Source: Rhodoferax sp. | Lineage (GTDB): Bacteria; Pseudomonadota; Gammaproteobacteria; Burkholderiales; Burkholderiaceae_C | DNA: 23,429 bases | Assembly (NCBI GenBank): GCA_028711355.1 | Contig: JAQTSL010000018.1 | Coordinates: forward strand, 1 to 23,429 | Direction: 5' to 3' | In this document: positions 1 through 7,515 of the stretch, one piece after another | How the letters are laid out: every line of letters starts with the position of its first letter | Position numbering within the stretch: position 1 is the stretch's first letter | Program-made: the position numbers and the translations under genes | Notes under the pieces: model-generated | Told to the model about the DNA's origin: nothing | The model's input: only the letters and a program-made list of their open reading frames with translations | Database searches by the model: none

Positions 1-412
1 TGGGTTTCAACGTTGATGCGGTCACCGCAAAACCGGTGCCGCTTTGCGCACCCAGCACCAGCCCCGAGGTGGCATTCACGTTGATCCAAAAGCCGTCGCC
101 CGGATCAATGCTGCTCACGACGTCGTAGCCCTTGGCGGCGGCGTAGCTTGCCAGCGTGTTGGCCGTATCCAGTGCCGGCGAATAAAACGCCCATTTGCTG
201 TTGGCGGCGTTCCACTTCCAGACCGAGGTGACGCTGCTGGCCTGCGTGCCCAGCAGGGTTTTGACATCCAGCGCAGCAGTGGTGCTGTTGCCCACCAGGT
301 TCCAGCCCGACGCCAGCGTGGGCGTGTAAGACACCGTTGCAGCGCCACTGAACAGGCTAAAAAAGGCCAGTGATAGACCGACCCCCAACGAGTTAAAAAA
401 TCTTGCCAGCAT
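1..412 (-). CDS. Partial secreted GWNL-repeat protein A' (5' end only)
   Basis: This is the N-terminal 137 codons of a gene running off the left edge. The start is ATG at 412-410, preceded by a GGAG Shine-Dalgarno sequence 7 nt upstream. A signal peptide (MLARFFNSL... ending near SGAA) is followed by one GWNL-type repeat: GWNLVGNS, VWKWN, WAFYSP, GYDV, then GDGFWINV. It is about 95% identical to the start of gene A at 3747-4123, with no indels back to about position 36. Left of that point the two diverge (A' reads GFAVTASTLKP where A reads GFALGAATLKT), so A' is probably a paralogue and not an exact copy. It is exported, with no heme motifs in the visible part. I do not recognise a named family and infer no function. 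Confidence 0.8.
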   Translation of the reverse strand, partial: MLARFFNSLGVGLSLAFFSLFSGAATVSYTPTLASGWNLVGNSTTAALDVKTLLGTQASSVTSVWKWNAANSKWAFYSPALDTANTLASYAAAKGYDVVSSIDPGDGFWINVNATSGLVLGAQSGTGFAVTASTLKP

Positions 413-465
413 GAGGGCGCTCCAAAATAAGTTGGCTGATGGTAGCCGAGCCTTAATTTCGTTAA

Positions 466-487
466 TACCCCCCCCAATGGGGGGGTA
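466..487 (-). promoter_or_regulatory. Leader hairpin upstream of A'
   Basis: A TA plus seven-C arm pairs with a seven-G plus TA arm around a 4-nt loop, giving a 9-bp stem. It lies 53 nt upstream of the A' start codon. The equivalent hairpin upstream of gene A also has 9 bp and a 4-nt loop but different tract lengths. No U-run follows on the minus strand, so it is not a standard terminator. Confidence 0.5.
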
Positions 488-620
488 CCGGGCAAAAAAA
501 ATTGCAAGAAAATTAGCCTAGCGGCCCGCTGTCAGCCAGCACTTTGGTGCGACCCAGCGTGGTCATGACGCTAAGCCGTGGTGAGCTTGTCAACCAGTCG
601 CTGCCTGACAATTTCTTTAA

Positions 621-713
621 TCACAGCGGGTAAATTCCCCGCCCCTTGGGGCGATTCCCCTGACTTTGGTTTTGGATGTCCGATACCCCGCAGCTTGCTG
701 CAGGGTATTTCAT
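621..713. mobile_element. 93-bp REP/MITE-like insert present only in the left copy
   Basis: Aligning 586-730 with 4302-4346 shows that the right copy runs straight from CTTTAA to TTGACC, while the left copy has 93 extra bases (boundary ambiguous by 1 bp). The insert holds two inverted repeats. One is CGCCCC/GGGGCG with a TT loop. The other is a 10-bp stem near 682-705 (TACCCCGCAG with CTGCAGGGTA, one mismatch that becomes a G-U pair on the minus strand). There are no clear terminal inverted repeats and no transposase. It resembles short palindromic repeats scattered in many proteobacterial genomes, which I state from general recall only. Deletion from the right copy is the alternative. Confidence 0.55.
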
Positions 714-785
714 TTGACCTAAAGCAATCCCCTGTTTGCCAGACTGCGAACAAGGGGGCAACCTGGTTGCGTTGTTGGTCAACGG

Positions 786-914
786 TCAGGCAATTTCCTT
801 GCGCAACGACGCCGTGGCGATGCGCAGGCCCTCGCGGTATTTGGCCACGGTGCGCCGGGCGCATTCAATGCCTTGCTCTTTGAGCATGTCCGACAGTTGG
901 TTGTCGCTAAGCGG
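786..914 (-). pseudogene. Orphan rpoN 3' fragment (42 codons including the RpoN box)
   Basis: By eye identical over 129 bp to the end of the intact rpoN at 4402-4530. It encodes the last 42 residues, including the RpoN-box motif ARRTVAKYRE that reads the -24 promoter element. It lacks the activator-interaction, core-binding and main DNA-binding regions, so it cannot be a working sigma factor. It lies in a 79-codon open frame starting at TTG 1025 or ATG 1022. That frame overlaps the gene A stop as TGATG and adds 37 unrelated residues before the RpoN tail. Most likely this is debris carried along by the tandem duplication of the rpoN tail, leader and gene A. Translation of the 79-aa frame is possible but unsupported. 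Confidence 0.85.
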
Positions 915-1021
915 CTGAACCAACTCCGAGCTTGCAAAAACCACCGATTTTTCACTCAAAACCCCTGCCATACTTGGCCTCGTGGGGTTGAATTTCCGTT
1001 TGTTCAGGGCGATCATGCACA

Positions 1022-4000
1022 TCAAGGGGCCGTAACGATCGTGCTTTGGTAACCCACCGCAATGAGTTGGCTACCGTTGGATGCTATCCCGGCCAAGTTC
1101 TGGGTTGTTGGCGCTGGGTAACTGGTCCAGGTGATGCCGTCTGGCGATGTCAACAGGGTTCCGGCATCGCCTGCCGCAGCGAACAGTTTGCCAGTCCAGG
1201 TGACATTTCGCAATGTTTTCTGGGTACCGGAGACCTGTACCGTCCAGGACAAGGCATCGGTTGATGTAAAGATCCCCAGGCCGCCGACTCCGACAAACTT
1301 TCCTGCGCCATAAGTGATTGCGGAAAACCCGGGGACGGTGACTGTGGCTGATGTCCAGACCACACCGTCGGGTGAAGTCAGAGTCGCATCATTGCCATAC
1401 GCTATAAATTGCGACCCGGTCCAGATGACATCCGACAAATAGCCGGTATTGGTCGAAGTTTGCGCCGTCCAGGTCACGCCGTCGGGCGACGTAAGAATGC
1501 CGTTGCCCGCATTGCCGCTGCCCACTGCGACAAACAGGCTGCCTGACCAGGCAACCGCAGAAAGGCTCCCGGTTACGCCCGTCAGCGGCTGTGGTGTCCA
1601 ACTAACACCGTCCGGCGATGTCAGTATGGTCGTGGTTCCGCCTCCCGGATTACCACCAACAGCGACAAACTGCGAGCCTGACCAAATCACGCGATTGAGC
1701 TTTTGCGTGCCTGAGCTTCTCAATGTCCAGGTCATGCCATCAGGCGAAGAATAAATTCTCTGAGTGCCACCCACGGCCAAATATTGTGTGCCTGACCATG
1801 TGATTCCGTTCAAATGAACCTGGGTTACCGCGCCGACGCGATTCGTCCAGGAGATGCTGGTACTTGCACTGGCTTCTGCCGAGGCTGCTGTGCTGGTGAT
1901 GGCATCGACAACAGCGACTACTTTGTAATAGTAAGTACTGGCACCTGCAAGACCGGTGTCTGAATAGGTAGTAAGCAGTTGATCGACCTGATTGCCGCCT
2001 ACCAGCTTGCTGGTGATGCGGATCGACGCAATTTTGCTCATCGATGCCACGGGCTGCCCGGCAGTGCTTGACCTGTAAACGTCATACCCCGCAGCACCGG
2101 CAACCGCAGACCAGGTCAAATTGATGATCGAGCCACCACTGGCTACAGCAGAAACAGTGGCCGGGGGAAGCAGCGCAGACATTGGTGCAGCAGGAGGGGG
2201 TGTCTGGTACAGTACAAACAAGGCATCGCCCTTGGCTGTCAGATACGAACCGTTTTGCGCAAAATGGCCAATCAAAATGGCGCGTTTCAGCTCGGGTGAA
2301 TAGGCTAATGACGAATCGACCAGTTGAAACTCGGTTGGCAAGGTCTGGTTTGTCCACACCAGACCATCGGTCGATGTGTACACCTGGCCTGATAGCCCAA
2401 TAAACTGATCGCCCGTCCAGATCACTTGTTTGAACGCTGGCGCTGTAACACCAGACTTGAGCCAGGCCAGCCCATCAGCAGAAGTCCAGATAGCGCCGCC
2501 TTGGCTAGCAACATATTTGGTGCCATCGAAGGCATAGACCTCAGGCACAAAAGCAGACCCTCCGGTGTAAGAAAGTGAACCTGAAGTCCAGTTGATGCCG
2601 TCAGTTGAGGTGCAAGAGATGGGAGTAGAGGTAAATCCGTTGGACAAGCCAACCCCACCCACATACATCTGAAGGCTGCTGCCGTTCCATATAACCTGGT
2701 TGACATTGCCAGCGTAAACACTGCTCAAATAACTTGTATTGCAAAGTCCAGCTGTTTCAGTCCAGGTACTGCCATCTGTTGACGTTAAAAAACTTCCATT
2801 GTTGGTGCCGACAAAGAATCGGCCATTTGCAGCGTAAGCCCCCGTAAGTACCCCGGGACTTGAGAGCGTCACGGTTTGGGTTGTCCAGACGGCTGGTGTT
2901 GCGTCGGCGGTGTGGCCGATGAGAAGCGAACTGCTTGAGTTGATCTTCACGCCAATCCAGCGCAAGCCGTTATAGGCAACCCGGTCAAAAGTGGTCGTGC
3001 TGTTAGACCAAACAAAACCATCGGTCGAACTTTTGGTACTGCCGCCACCTGCTGCAACAAACGTGTTGTTGCCCCAAACGACTTGCTGACCGGCGGGTGA
3101 TTGAGCCGAACAATCTGTCCAGCTTGTGGCCGCGCTACCGGTCATCGGCACCGGTGTATTGACGTTGTTGTAGGACGTGCAAGTGGGGGTAACAACCGTT
3201 AAGGTCAACGCTGTGCTGGACGTGAGCGTTGCGCCGGTTGTGTTGTTGGTGACGGTAAACAACCCGTTTTGTGCCCCCAATGGGATCGTGACACTGAACA
3301 GGCCTGCACCCAAGATACCTACAGAAGAAACACCACCCGCAAAATGCACGGTGATCTGGTCAGACATCGCCCCAAAATTGGTTGCCAAAATGTACAGCGC
3401 ATTACCGACTGACAGCGGCGCTGACGATGGATTCCAGATGCTGGCGGTGCCACCCGTACCACCCGTACCTGCCCCCGCATAGTTGACCCAAAAGCCGCGC
3501 CCGTTACCCAGCGTGGCGCTGCCAAAGTCTTGGTAGCCCTTACTGCCGATATAACTGGCCAGCGTGCCATTGGCCGCTGCCGAGGGGGCGTAAAAGTACC
3601 AGCCACTGCTGGCCGCGCTGTTGTTCCAGGCCCACAGCGTGGTCACGTTGCCCACCGTGGTGCTGAACAGCGCCGGGGTGATGTCGTCACCGGTGGCCAC
3701 CAGGTTCCAGTTGGTTTTGAGCGTGGCCGCGCCCAGCGCAAAGCCCGTGCCGCTTTGCGCGCCCAGCACCAGCCCCGAGGTAGCGTTCACGTTGATCCAA
3801 AAGCCGTCGCCCGGATCGATGCTGCTCAACACGTCGTAGCCCTTGGCGGCGGCGTAGCTGGCCAGCGTGTTGGCCGTATCCAGTGCCGGCGAATAAAACG
3901 CCCATTTGCTGTTGGCGGCGTTCCACTTCCAGACCGAGGTGACGCTGCCCGCCTGTGTGCCTAGCAATGTTTTGACATCCACTGCCGCACTGGTGCTGTT

Positions 4001-4123
4001 GCCCACCAGGTTCCAGCCCGACGCCAGCGTGGGCGTGTAAGACACCGTTGCAGCGCTACTGAATAGACTAAAAAAGGCCAGTGATAGACCGACCACCAGC
4101 GAGTTAAAAAATCTTGCCAGCAT
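1022..4123 (-). CDS. Large secreted modular protein A: paired GWNL repeats, two beta-propeller-like regions, FN3
   Basis: 1033 aa from ATG 4123 (GGAG Shine-Dalgarno 7 nt upstream). An in-frame upstream ATG at 4216 would add 31 residues ahead of an otherwise good signal peptide, so I reject it. Order: signal peptide (~1-23); GWNL repeat 1 (~35-120: GWNLVGNS, VWKWN, GYDVLSSIDPGDGFWINV); repeat 2 (~136-215: NWNLVATGD, LWAWN, GRGFWVNY); an Ig/IPT-like stretch (~220-310); a first set of blade-like repeats with TSTDGxxWT motifs (~335-640); a fibronectin type III-like domain (~655-752: LTWSAVAGAAGYDVYRS, YYYKVVAV); and a second set with six SPDGxxWT-type repeats (~755-1033). The last two regions suggest beta-propellers of the BNR/Ycf48-like sort. 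No heme, protease or transmembrane signature is visible. It is probably extracellular or periplasmic and used for binding; the ligand is unknown. Confidence 0.85.
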   Translation of the reverse strand: MLARFFNSLVVGLSLAFFSLFSSAATVSYTPTLASGWNLVGNSTSAAVDVKTLLGTQAGSVTSVWKWNAANSKWAFYSPALDTANTLASYAAAKGYDVLSSIDPGDGFWINVNATSGLVLGAQSGTGFALGAATLKTNWNLVATGDDITPALFSTTVGNVTTLWAWNNSAASSGWYFYAPSAAANGTLASYIGSKGYQDFGSATLGNGRGFWVNYAGAGTGGTGGTASIWNPSSAPLSVGNALYILATNFGAMSDQITVHFAGGVSSVGILGAGLFSVTIPLGAQNGLFTVTNNTTGATLTSSTALTLTVVTPTCTSYNNVNTPVPMTGSAATSWTDCSAQSPAGQQVVWGNNTFVAAGGGSTKSSTDGFVWSNSTTTFDRVAYNGLRWIGVKINSSSSLLIGHTADATPAVWTTQTVTLSSPGVLTGAYAANGRFFVGTNNGSFLTSTDGSTWTETAGLCNTSYLSSVYAGNVNQVIWNGSSLQMYVGGVGLSNGFTSTPISCTSTDGINWTSGSLSYTGGSAFVPEVYAFDGTKYVASQGGAIWTSADGLAWLKSGVTAPAFKQVIWTGDQFIGLSGQVYTSTDGLVWTNQTLPTEFQLVDSSLAYSPELKRAILIGHFAQNGSYLTAKGDALFVLYQTPPPAAPMSALLPPATVSAVASGGSIINLTWSAVAGAAGYDVYRSSTAGQPVASMSKIASIRITSKLVGGNQVDQLLTTYSDTGLAGASTYYYKVVAVVDAITSTAASAEASASTSISWTNRVGAVTQVHLNGITWSGTQYLAVGGTQRIYSSPDGMTWTLRSSGTQKLNRVIWSGSQFVAVGGNPGGGTTTILTSPDGVSWTPQPLTGVTGSLSAVAWSGSLFVAVGSGNAGNGILTSPDGVTWTAQTSTNTGYLSDVIWTGSQFIAYGNDATLTSPDGVVWTSATVTVPGFSAITYGAGKFVGVGGLGIFTSTDALSWTVQVSGTQKTLRNVTWTGKLFAAAGDAGTLLTSPDGITWTSYPAPTTQNLAGIASNGSQLIAVGYQSTIVTAP

Positions 4124-4530
4124 ATGTGCGCTCCAAAATAGGTTGGCTGATGGTAGCCGAGCCTTAATTTCGCTAATACCCCCCAAATGGGGGGTATCGG
4201 GCAAAAAAAATTGCAAGAAAATTAGCCTAGCGGCCCGCTGTCAGCCAACACTTTGGTGCGACCCAGCGTGGTCATGAGGCTAAGCCGTGGTGAGCTTGTC
4301 AACCAGTCGCCGCCTGACAATTTCTTTAATTGACCTAAAGCAATCCCCTGTTTGCCAGACTGCGAACAAGGCGGCAACCTGGTTGCGTTGTTGGTCAACG
4401 GTCAGGCAATTTCCTTGCGCAACGACGCCGTGGCGATGCGCAGGCCCTCGCGGTATTTGGCCACGGTGCGCCGGGCGCATTCAATGCCTTGCTCTTTGAG
4501 CATGTCCGACAGTTGGTTGTCGCTAAGCGG
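3747..4530 (-). repeat. Long duplicated segment, right copy
   Basis: Right copy of the duplication described for 36-914. It spans the first ~125 codons of gene A, its leader and the last 129 bp of the intact rpoN. It lacks the 93-bp insert. Confidence 0.9.
4176..4197 (-). promoter_or_regulatory. Leader hairpin upstream of gene A
   Basis: ATA plus six C pairs perfectly with six G plus TAT around an AAAT loop (9 bp). It starts 53 nt upstream of the gene A start. Compared with the A' copy (seven paired C/G plus TA), both arms have changed length together so the stem stays at 9 bp. A GCTC/GAGC pairing that could cover the Shine-Dalgarno sequence is also possible further down in both leaders, but is short. 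Confidence 0.5.
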
Positions 4531-5982
4531 TTTAAGCCGATTCTCGGCGTCAATAAACTGCTTGATCAGCGCGCGCACCGCCGTGCTGGAGGCATTGCCA
4601 CCGGCTTCTGTGGTCAGCCCCGAGCCAAAGAAGTACTTCAACTCAAAAGTGCCCATGGGGGTGGCCATGTACTTGGCGGTGGTGACCCGGCTGATGGTCG
4701 ATTCGTGCAGCCCCAGCTCGTCGGCAATTTCGCGCAACACCAGCGGGCGCATCGCCAGATCACCGTGGATGAAGAAGCTTTTCTGACGTTCAACGATGGC
4801 GTTGCTGACGCGCAAAATCGTGTCAAAGCGCTGCTGAATGTTGCGAATGAACCAGCGCGCCTCTTGCAGCCGCTGCTGAAGTGCTGCTGAGTTGGCGGCG
4901 TCGCTGCCACTGGCCTTGTGACCGCGCAGTGCGCTGGCATAGACGTCGTGCACGCGCAACCGTGGCATCACGTCGGGGTTGAGCCGAACCTGAAAACTCG
5001 CAGGCCCACTCGTGTCGTCGCGTAGCACCAGCACGTCTGGAGTGATCAGGTTGCGCTCAACATCGACAAAGCGACGCCCTGGCTTGGGCTCCAGTCTTGC
5101 GATCAGCACCAGCACGTTGCGGACTGCGGTGTCACTGGCACCGACCAGCGCCGTCAGGTGCTTGACGTCACGCCGCGCCAACAAGTCCATCGGTTGTTCA
5201 CACACCCGCAGCGCCAGGTCAATACTGGCCACATCGAATGCCTGGTCAGCGCGCAGCGCCAGTAACTGCAAGCGCAAACATTCGGCCAGGCAACGTGCGC
5301 CCACGCCGACCGGCTCCAGACTCTGCAACAGATGCAAAGCCACCGTGAAATGGTGCACCAGTTGCACCAGCTCCTGTTCGTCCTGGGCCGCCAGACCGCG
5401 CGCCAGTTCGGTCAGATCATCTTCCAGATAGCCGTCGTCGTTGAGTGACTCTATCAAGAAACCCAGCGCGGCACTGTCTTCGGCGCTCAGGCGCAGCGAC
5501 AGCGCTTGCCGGTGCAGGTGACTTTGCAAAGACTCCTGGCTGCGCGCCAGTTCGGTCGCATCGACCTCGTCGTCGCCACTGAGATTGTTGCCACGAGCGG
5601 GTGCCTCACTACCCCATTCACTGTCATCGGGGGCCAGGCTGACGCTGCCGTCACCGTCCCACGACACCGCGTCGTCCGACGACAACCCGGCTTCGGTATC
5701 GCCGTCAGTGGCACTGGTGGCACTGGTGTACTCTGAGCCGGTGCGCAGCGCGGTCTCATAGTCGCGGTCGGCTGCACTGACTGGCGCATCGGCCTGCGTC
5801 AGACCAAACGCTTCGCGCTCGGCTTCCTCCTGGCTGCGCTCCAGAAACGGGTTGTCGTCGAGCATCTGGCTGACCTCCTGGCTCAGCTCCATGGTCGAAA
5901 GCTGCAACAGTCGGATCGACTGCTGCAGTTGCGGCGTCAGCGCCAGATGCTGCGAGATGCGTAACGAAAGACCTGGTTTCAT
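4402..5982 (-). CDS. rpoN: RNA polymerase sigma-54 factor RpoN
   Basis: 526 aa, full length. Sigma-54 directs RNA polymerase to -24/-12 promoters and needs AAA+ activators; typical regulons cover nitrogen, motility and surface functions. Region I is the Gln/Leu-rich N-terminus (~12-47, LALTPQLQQSIRLLQLS). An acidic, low-complexity region II follows (~55-145), then the core-binding region. The DNA-binding region includes LREIADELGLHESTISRVTTAKYM, and the RpoN box ARRTVAKYRE lies at ~503-512. It follows lptB with a 20-nt gap, the usual betaproteobacterial order. Downstream, instead of the expected hpf/ptsN genes, comes the leader of gene A. Its last 129 bp are duplicated at 786-914. Confidence 0.97.
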   Translation of the reverse strand: MKPGLSLRISQHLALTPQLQQSIRLLQLSTMELSQEVSQMLDDNPFLERSQEEAEREAFGLTQADAPVSAADRDYETALRTGSEYTSATSATDGDTEAGLSSDDAVSWDGDGSVSLAPDDSEWGSEAPARGNNLSGDDEVDATELARSQESLQSHLHRQALSLRLSAEDSAALGFLIESLNDDGYLEDDLTELARGLAAQDEQELVQLVHHFTVALHLLQSLEPVGVGARCLAECLRLQLLALRADQAFDVASIDLALRVCEQPMDLLARRDVKHLTALVGASDTAVRNVLVLIARLEPKPGRRFVDVERNLITPDVLVLRDDTSGPASFQVRLNPDVMPRLRVHDVYASALRGHKASGSDAANSAALQQRLQEARWFIRNIQQRFDTILRVSNAIVERQKSFFIHGDLAMRPLVLREIADELGLHESTISRVTTAKYMATPMGTFELKYFFGSGLTTEAGGNASSTAVRALIKQFIDAENRLKPLSDNQLSDMLKEQGIECARRTVAKYREGLRIATASLRKEIA

Positions 5983-6002
5983 GGCAGCTTGAAAAGGTCG
6001 CC

Positions 6003-6824
6003 TTACATGCGAAAGTGTTCGCCCAGATAGACCCGGCGCACGTCGGCATCGTTGACGATGTCGGCTGGTGTGCCCTGCGCCAGCACCCGGCCCTCGCTGA
6101 TGATGTAGGCGTGGTCACAGATGCCCAACGTTTCGCGCACATTGTGGTCAGTGATCAGCACGCCAATGCCACGGTTTTTCAGGAAGCTGATGATGCGCTG
6201 AATCTCGATCACCGCGATCGGGTCGATCCCGGCAAACGGTTCGTCTAACAAGATGAAGCGCGGCTGTGTCGCCAGTGCGCGGGCAATCTCAACCCGGCGG
6301 CGCTCGCCTCCCGACAGCGACAGTGCGCTGGACGCGCGCAGGTGTTCAACGCGCAAATCTTGCAGCAAGCCGGTCAGGCGCTTGTCGATTTCCGGCTCGC
6401 TCAATGCCCGGCCGCGCTCGTCCACCTGTAGCTCCAGCACGGCACGTACGTTGTCTTGCACGCTGAGTTTTCGAAAAATAGACGCCTCTTGCGGCAGATA
6501 ACCCAACCCCAAGCGCGAACGACGGTGTATCGGCAGGTGCTCGATCGACTGACCGTCGATGCTGATATCGCCCGAACTGGCGCGCACCAGTCCAACAATC
6601 ATGTAAAACGAGGTCGTCTTGCCGGCGCCATTGGGCCCGAGCAGACCCACCACCTCGCCCTTGCGCACCGCCAGCGACACGTCTTTGACAACTTCGCGGT
6701 TACCGTAAAACTTTTGCAAGTGATGCGCCTGCAGGCAGCTTTCGGAGCAGCCCAGTTCACGCGCAGAAGGCTCCAGCGGGGCCTGCGTTGGCGGCGTCAA
6801 AACGTCGACCGGGGTCATGGTCAT
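6003..6824 (-). CDS. lptB: LPS export ABC transporter ATP-binding protein LptB
   Basis: 273 aa cytoplasmic ATPase that drives lipopolysaccharide extraction by LptFG. It has Walker A GPNGAGKTT, Q-loop LPQEAS, signature LSGGERRRVEIARAL, Walker B FILLDEPFAG and switch histidine TDHNVRE, with the LptB-typical C-terminus ADVRRVYLGEHF. The start is ATG 6824, overlapping the lptA stop as ATGA, which implies translational coupling; ATG 6818 is an alternative. It carries about 30 extra N-terminal residues before the ABC core (usual length ~240 aa). It sits between lptA and rpoN. Confidence 0.96.
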   Translation of the reverse strand: MTMTPVDVLTPPTQAPLEPSARELGCSESCLQAHHLQKFYGNREVVKDVSLAVRKGEVVGLLGPNGAGKTTSFYMIVGLVRASSGDISIDGQSIEHLPIHRRSRLGLGYLPQEASIFRKLSVQDNVRAVLELQVDERGRALSEPEIDKRLTGLLQDLRVEHLRASSALSLSGGERRRVEIARALATQPRFILLDEPFAGIDPIAVIEIQRIISFLKNRGIGVLITDHNVRETLGICDHAYIISEGRVLAQGTPADIVNDADVRRVYLGEHFRM

Positions 6825-7459
6825 GGTTTGGTGGCGCGCAACTGCGGTGTTTCGCGCAACGGCAGGGCTGGCTTGGAGGCCGCTACAGACGGCGCCGCAG
6901 CACCGCCCTGCCGGGGTGTCAGCATGGCGCGCACCCGCCCAGACGCCAGACCCGTGGCCGGGCTGGCCACGCCGCCAGCCACTGGTGCTCCGTCCAGGGT
7001 AAACACCTCGGTGGTGTTGTTATAGACGATCACCGAAGCCTTGAATTCATCGTTAAGTTGGCTACCCAGGTAGCGACGTAACTGTGCGTTGCCGACAAGC
7101 TTGACGGTGTCGGCATGGCCGTCGTAATGAATAGTCTGACCTTCGCCTTCAATGAATTCGTCCAGCCCCTCACGCTTTTGCCGGAAAAAAGCCAGCTTGC
7201 CCGCTTCAGCCGTGACGATGCCAAATTGGTTCCCGGCCGGATCCTGGCGCACCTCTACCTTGGCACCGCGCATCACGATCGTGCCCTTGGTCAACACCAC
7301 GCGACCGCTGAAAACGCTGATTTGCTTGGCGTCGTCATAGCGCAGGGCGTCGGCTTCGACGTTCATGGGCTTGTCGCGGTCAGCTTTTTCAGCCTGCGCG
7401 GCAGCCACCGTGAGGCACAAAAGCAGGCTAACAGCGCATCGACAAAAGGGAATTTTCAT
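6821..7459 (-). CDS. lptA: LPS transport periplasmic bridge protein LptA
   Basis: 212 aa. The signal peptide ends near AQA at ~23 and is followed by an OstA/LptA-type beta-jellyroll with typical phrases: DKPMNVEADALRYDD, GRVVLTKGTIVMRGAKVEV, FIEGEGQTIHYDG and AQLRRYLG. It would join other Lpt proteins to carry LPS across the periplasm. The C-terminal ~50 residues are low complexity (Ala/Pro/Arg) and past the fold. The start ATG 7459 has no clear Shine-Dalgarno sequence. Its usual upstream partner lptC is absent here; a DsbA-like gene lies 56 nt upstream instead. Confidence 0.93.
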   Translation of the reverse strand: MKIPFCRCAVSLLLCLTVAAAQAEKADRDKPMNVEADALRYDDAKQISVFSGRVVLTKGTIVMRGAKVEVRQDPAGNQFGIVTAEAGKLAFFRQKREGLDEFIEGEGQTIHYDGHADTVKLVGNAQLRRYLGSQLNDEFKASVIVYNNTTEVFTLDGAPVAGGVASPATGLASGRVRAMLTPRQGGAAAPSVAASKPALPLRETPQLRATKP

Positions 7460-7515
7460 AAGGGCACGAATCTTGCATAATTCATGCCGAAGATTGTAGC
7501 GGCGCTGGGCCGTTT

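Larger units (their letters stand above)
413..785. other. Leader/intergenic region of gene A' with hairpin and insert
   Basis: No gene is visible here. On the minus strand it lies between the orphan rpoN tail and A'. It holds a 9-bp hairpin 53 nt upstream of the A' start, an A/T-rich stretch next to the hairpin, and the 93-bp REP-like insert. Short readings through it (for example a 97-aa minus frame at 571-864) are shadows of the rpoN tail in another frame. A TTGACA-like hexamer is conserved near 585-590 in both copies, but I found no convincing -10 partner. Confidence 0.6.
36..914 (-). repeat. Long duplicated segment, left copy
   Basis: Left copy of a duplication covering the last 129 bp of rpoN, the leader and the first ~125 codons of gene A'. 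It matches 3747-4530. Hand alignment gives about 95% identity over 36-620 and a single mismatch over 715-914, while a 93-bp segment at 621-713 is missing from the right copy. Homology stops abruptly at 914/4530, inside rpoN. Confidence 0.9.

Noticed and set aside
571..864. 97-aa minus-strand open frame in the A' leader
   Set aside because: Reads the rpoN tail and the 93-bp insert in a wrong frame; the equivalent at 4280-4480 changes simply by loss of the insert. No Shine-Dalgarno support.
958..989. Terminator after gene A (AACCCC ... GGGGTT)
   Set aside because: Six-bp stem with a long loop and only a short T run; too weak to list as a feature.
4330..4362. Possible sigma-54 promoter (TGGCA...TTGCT) in the gene A leader
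   Set aside because: Distance between GG and GC is 13 nt, not the required 10. A second GG-N10-GC near 4232-4246 has the spacing but almost no other match.
4374..4386. GCAACC/GGTTGC hairpin just after rpoN as terminator
   Set aside because: One-base loop and no U-run on the minus strand.
4124..4400. Cyclic-di-GMP (GEMM) riboswitch in the leader of gene A
   Set aside because: Looked for because such riboswitches control cytochromes and surface genes elsewhere; the conserved GEMM motifs are not present in either copy.
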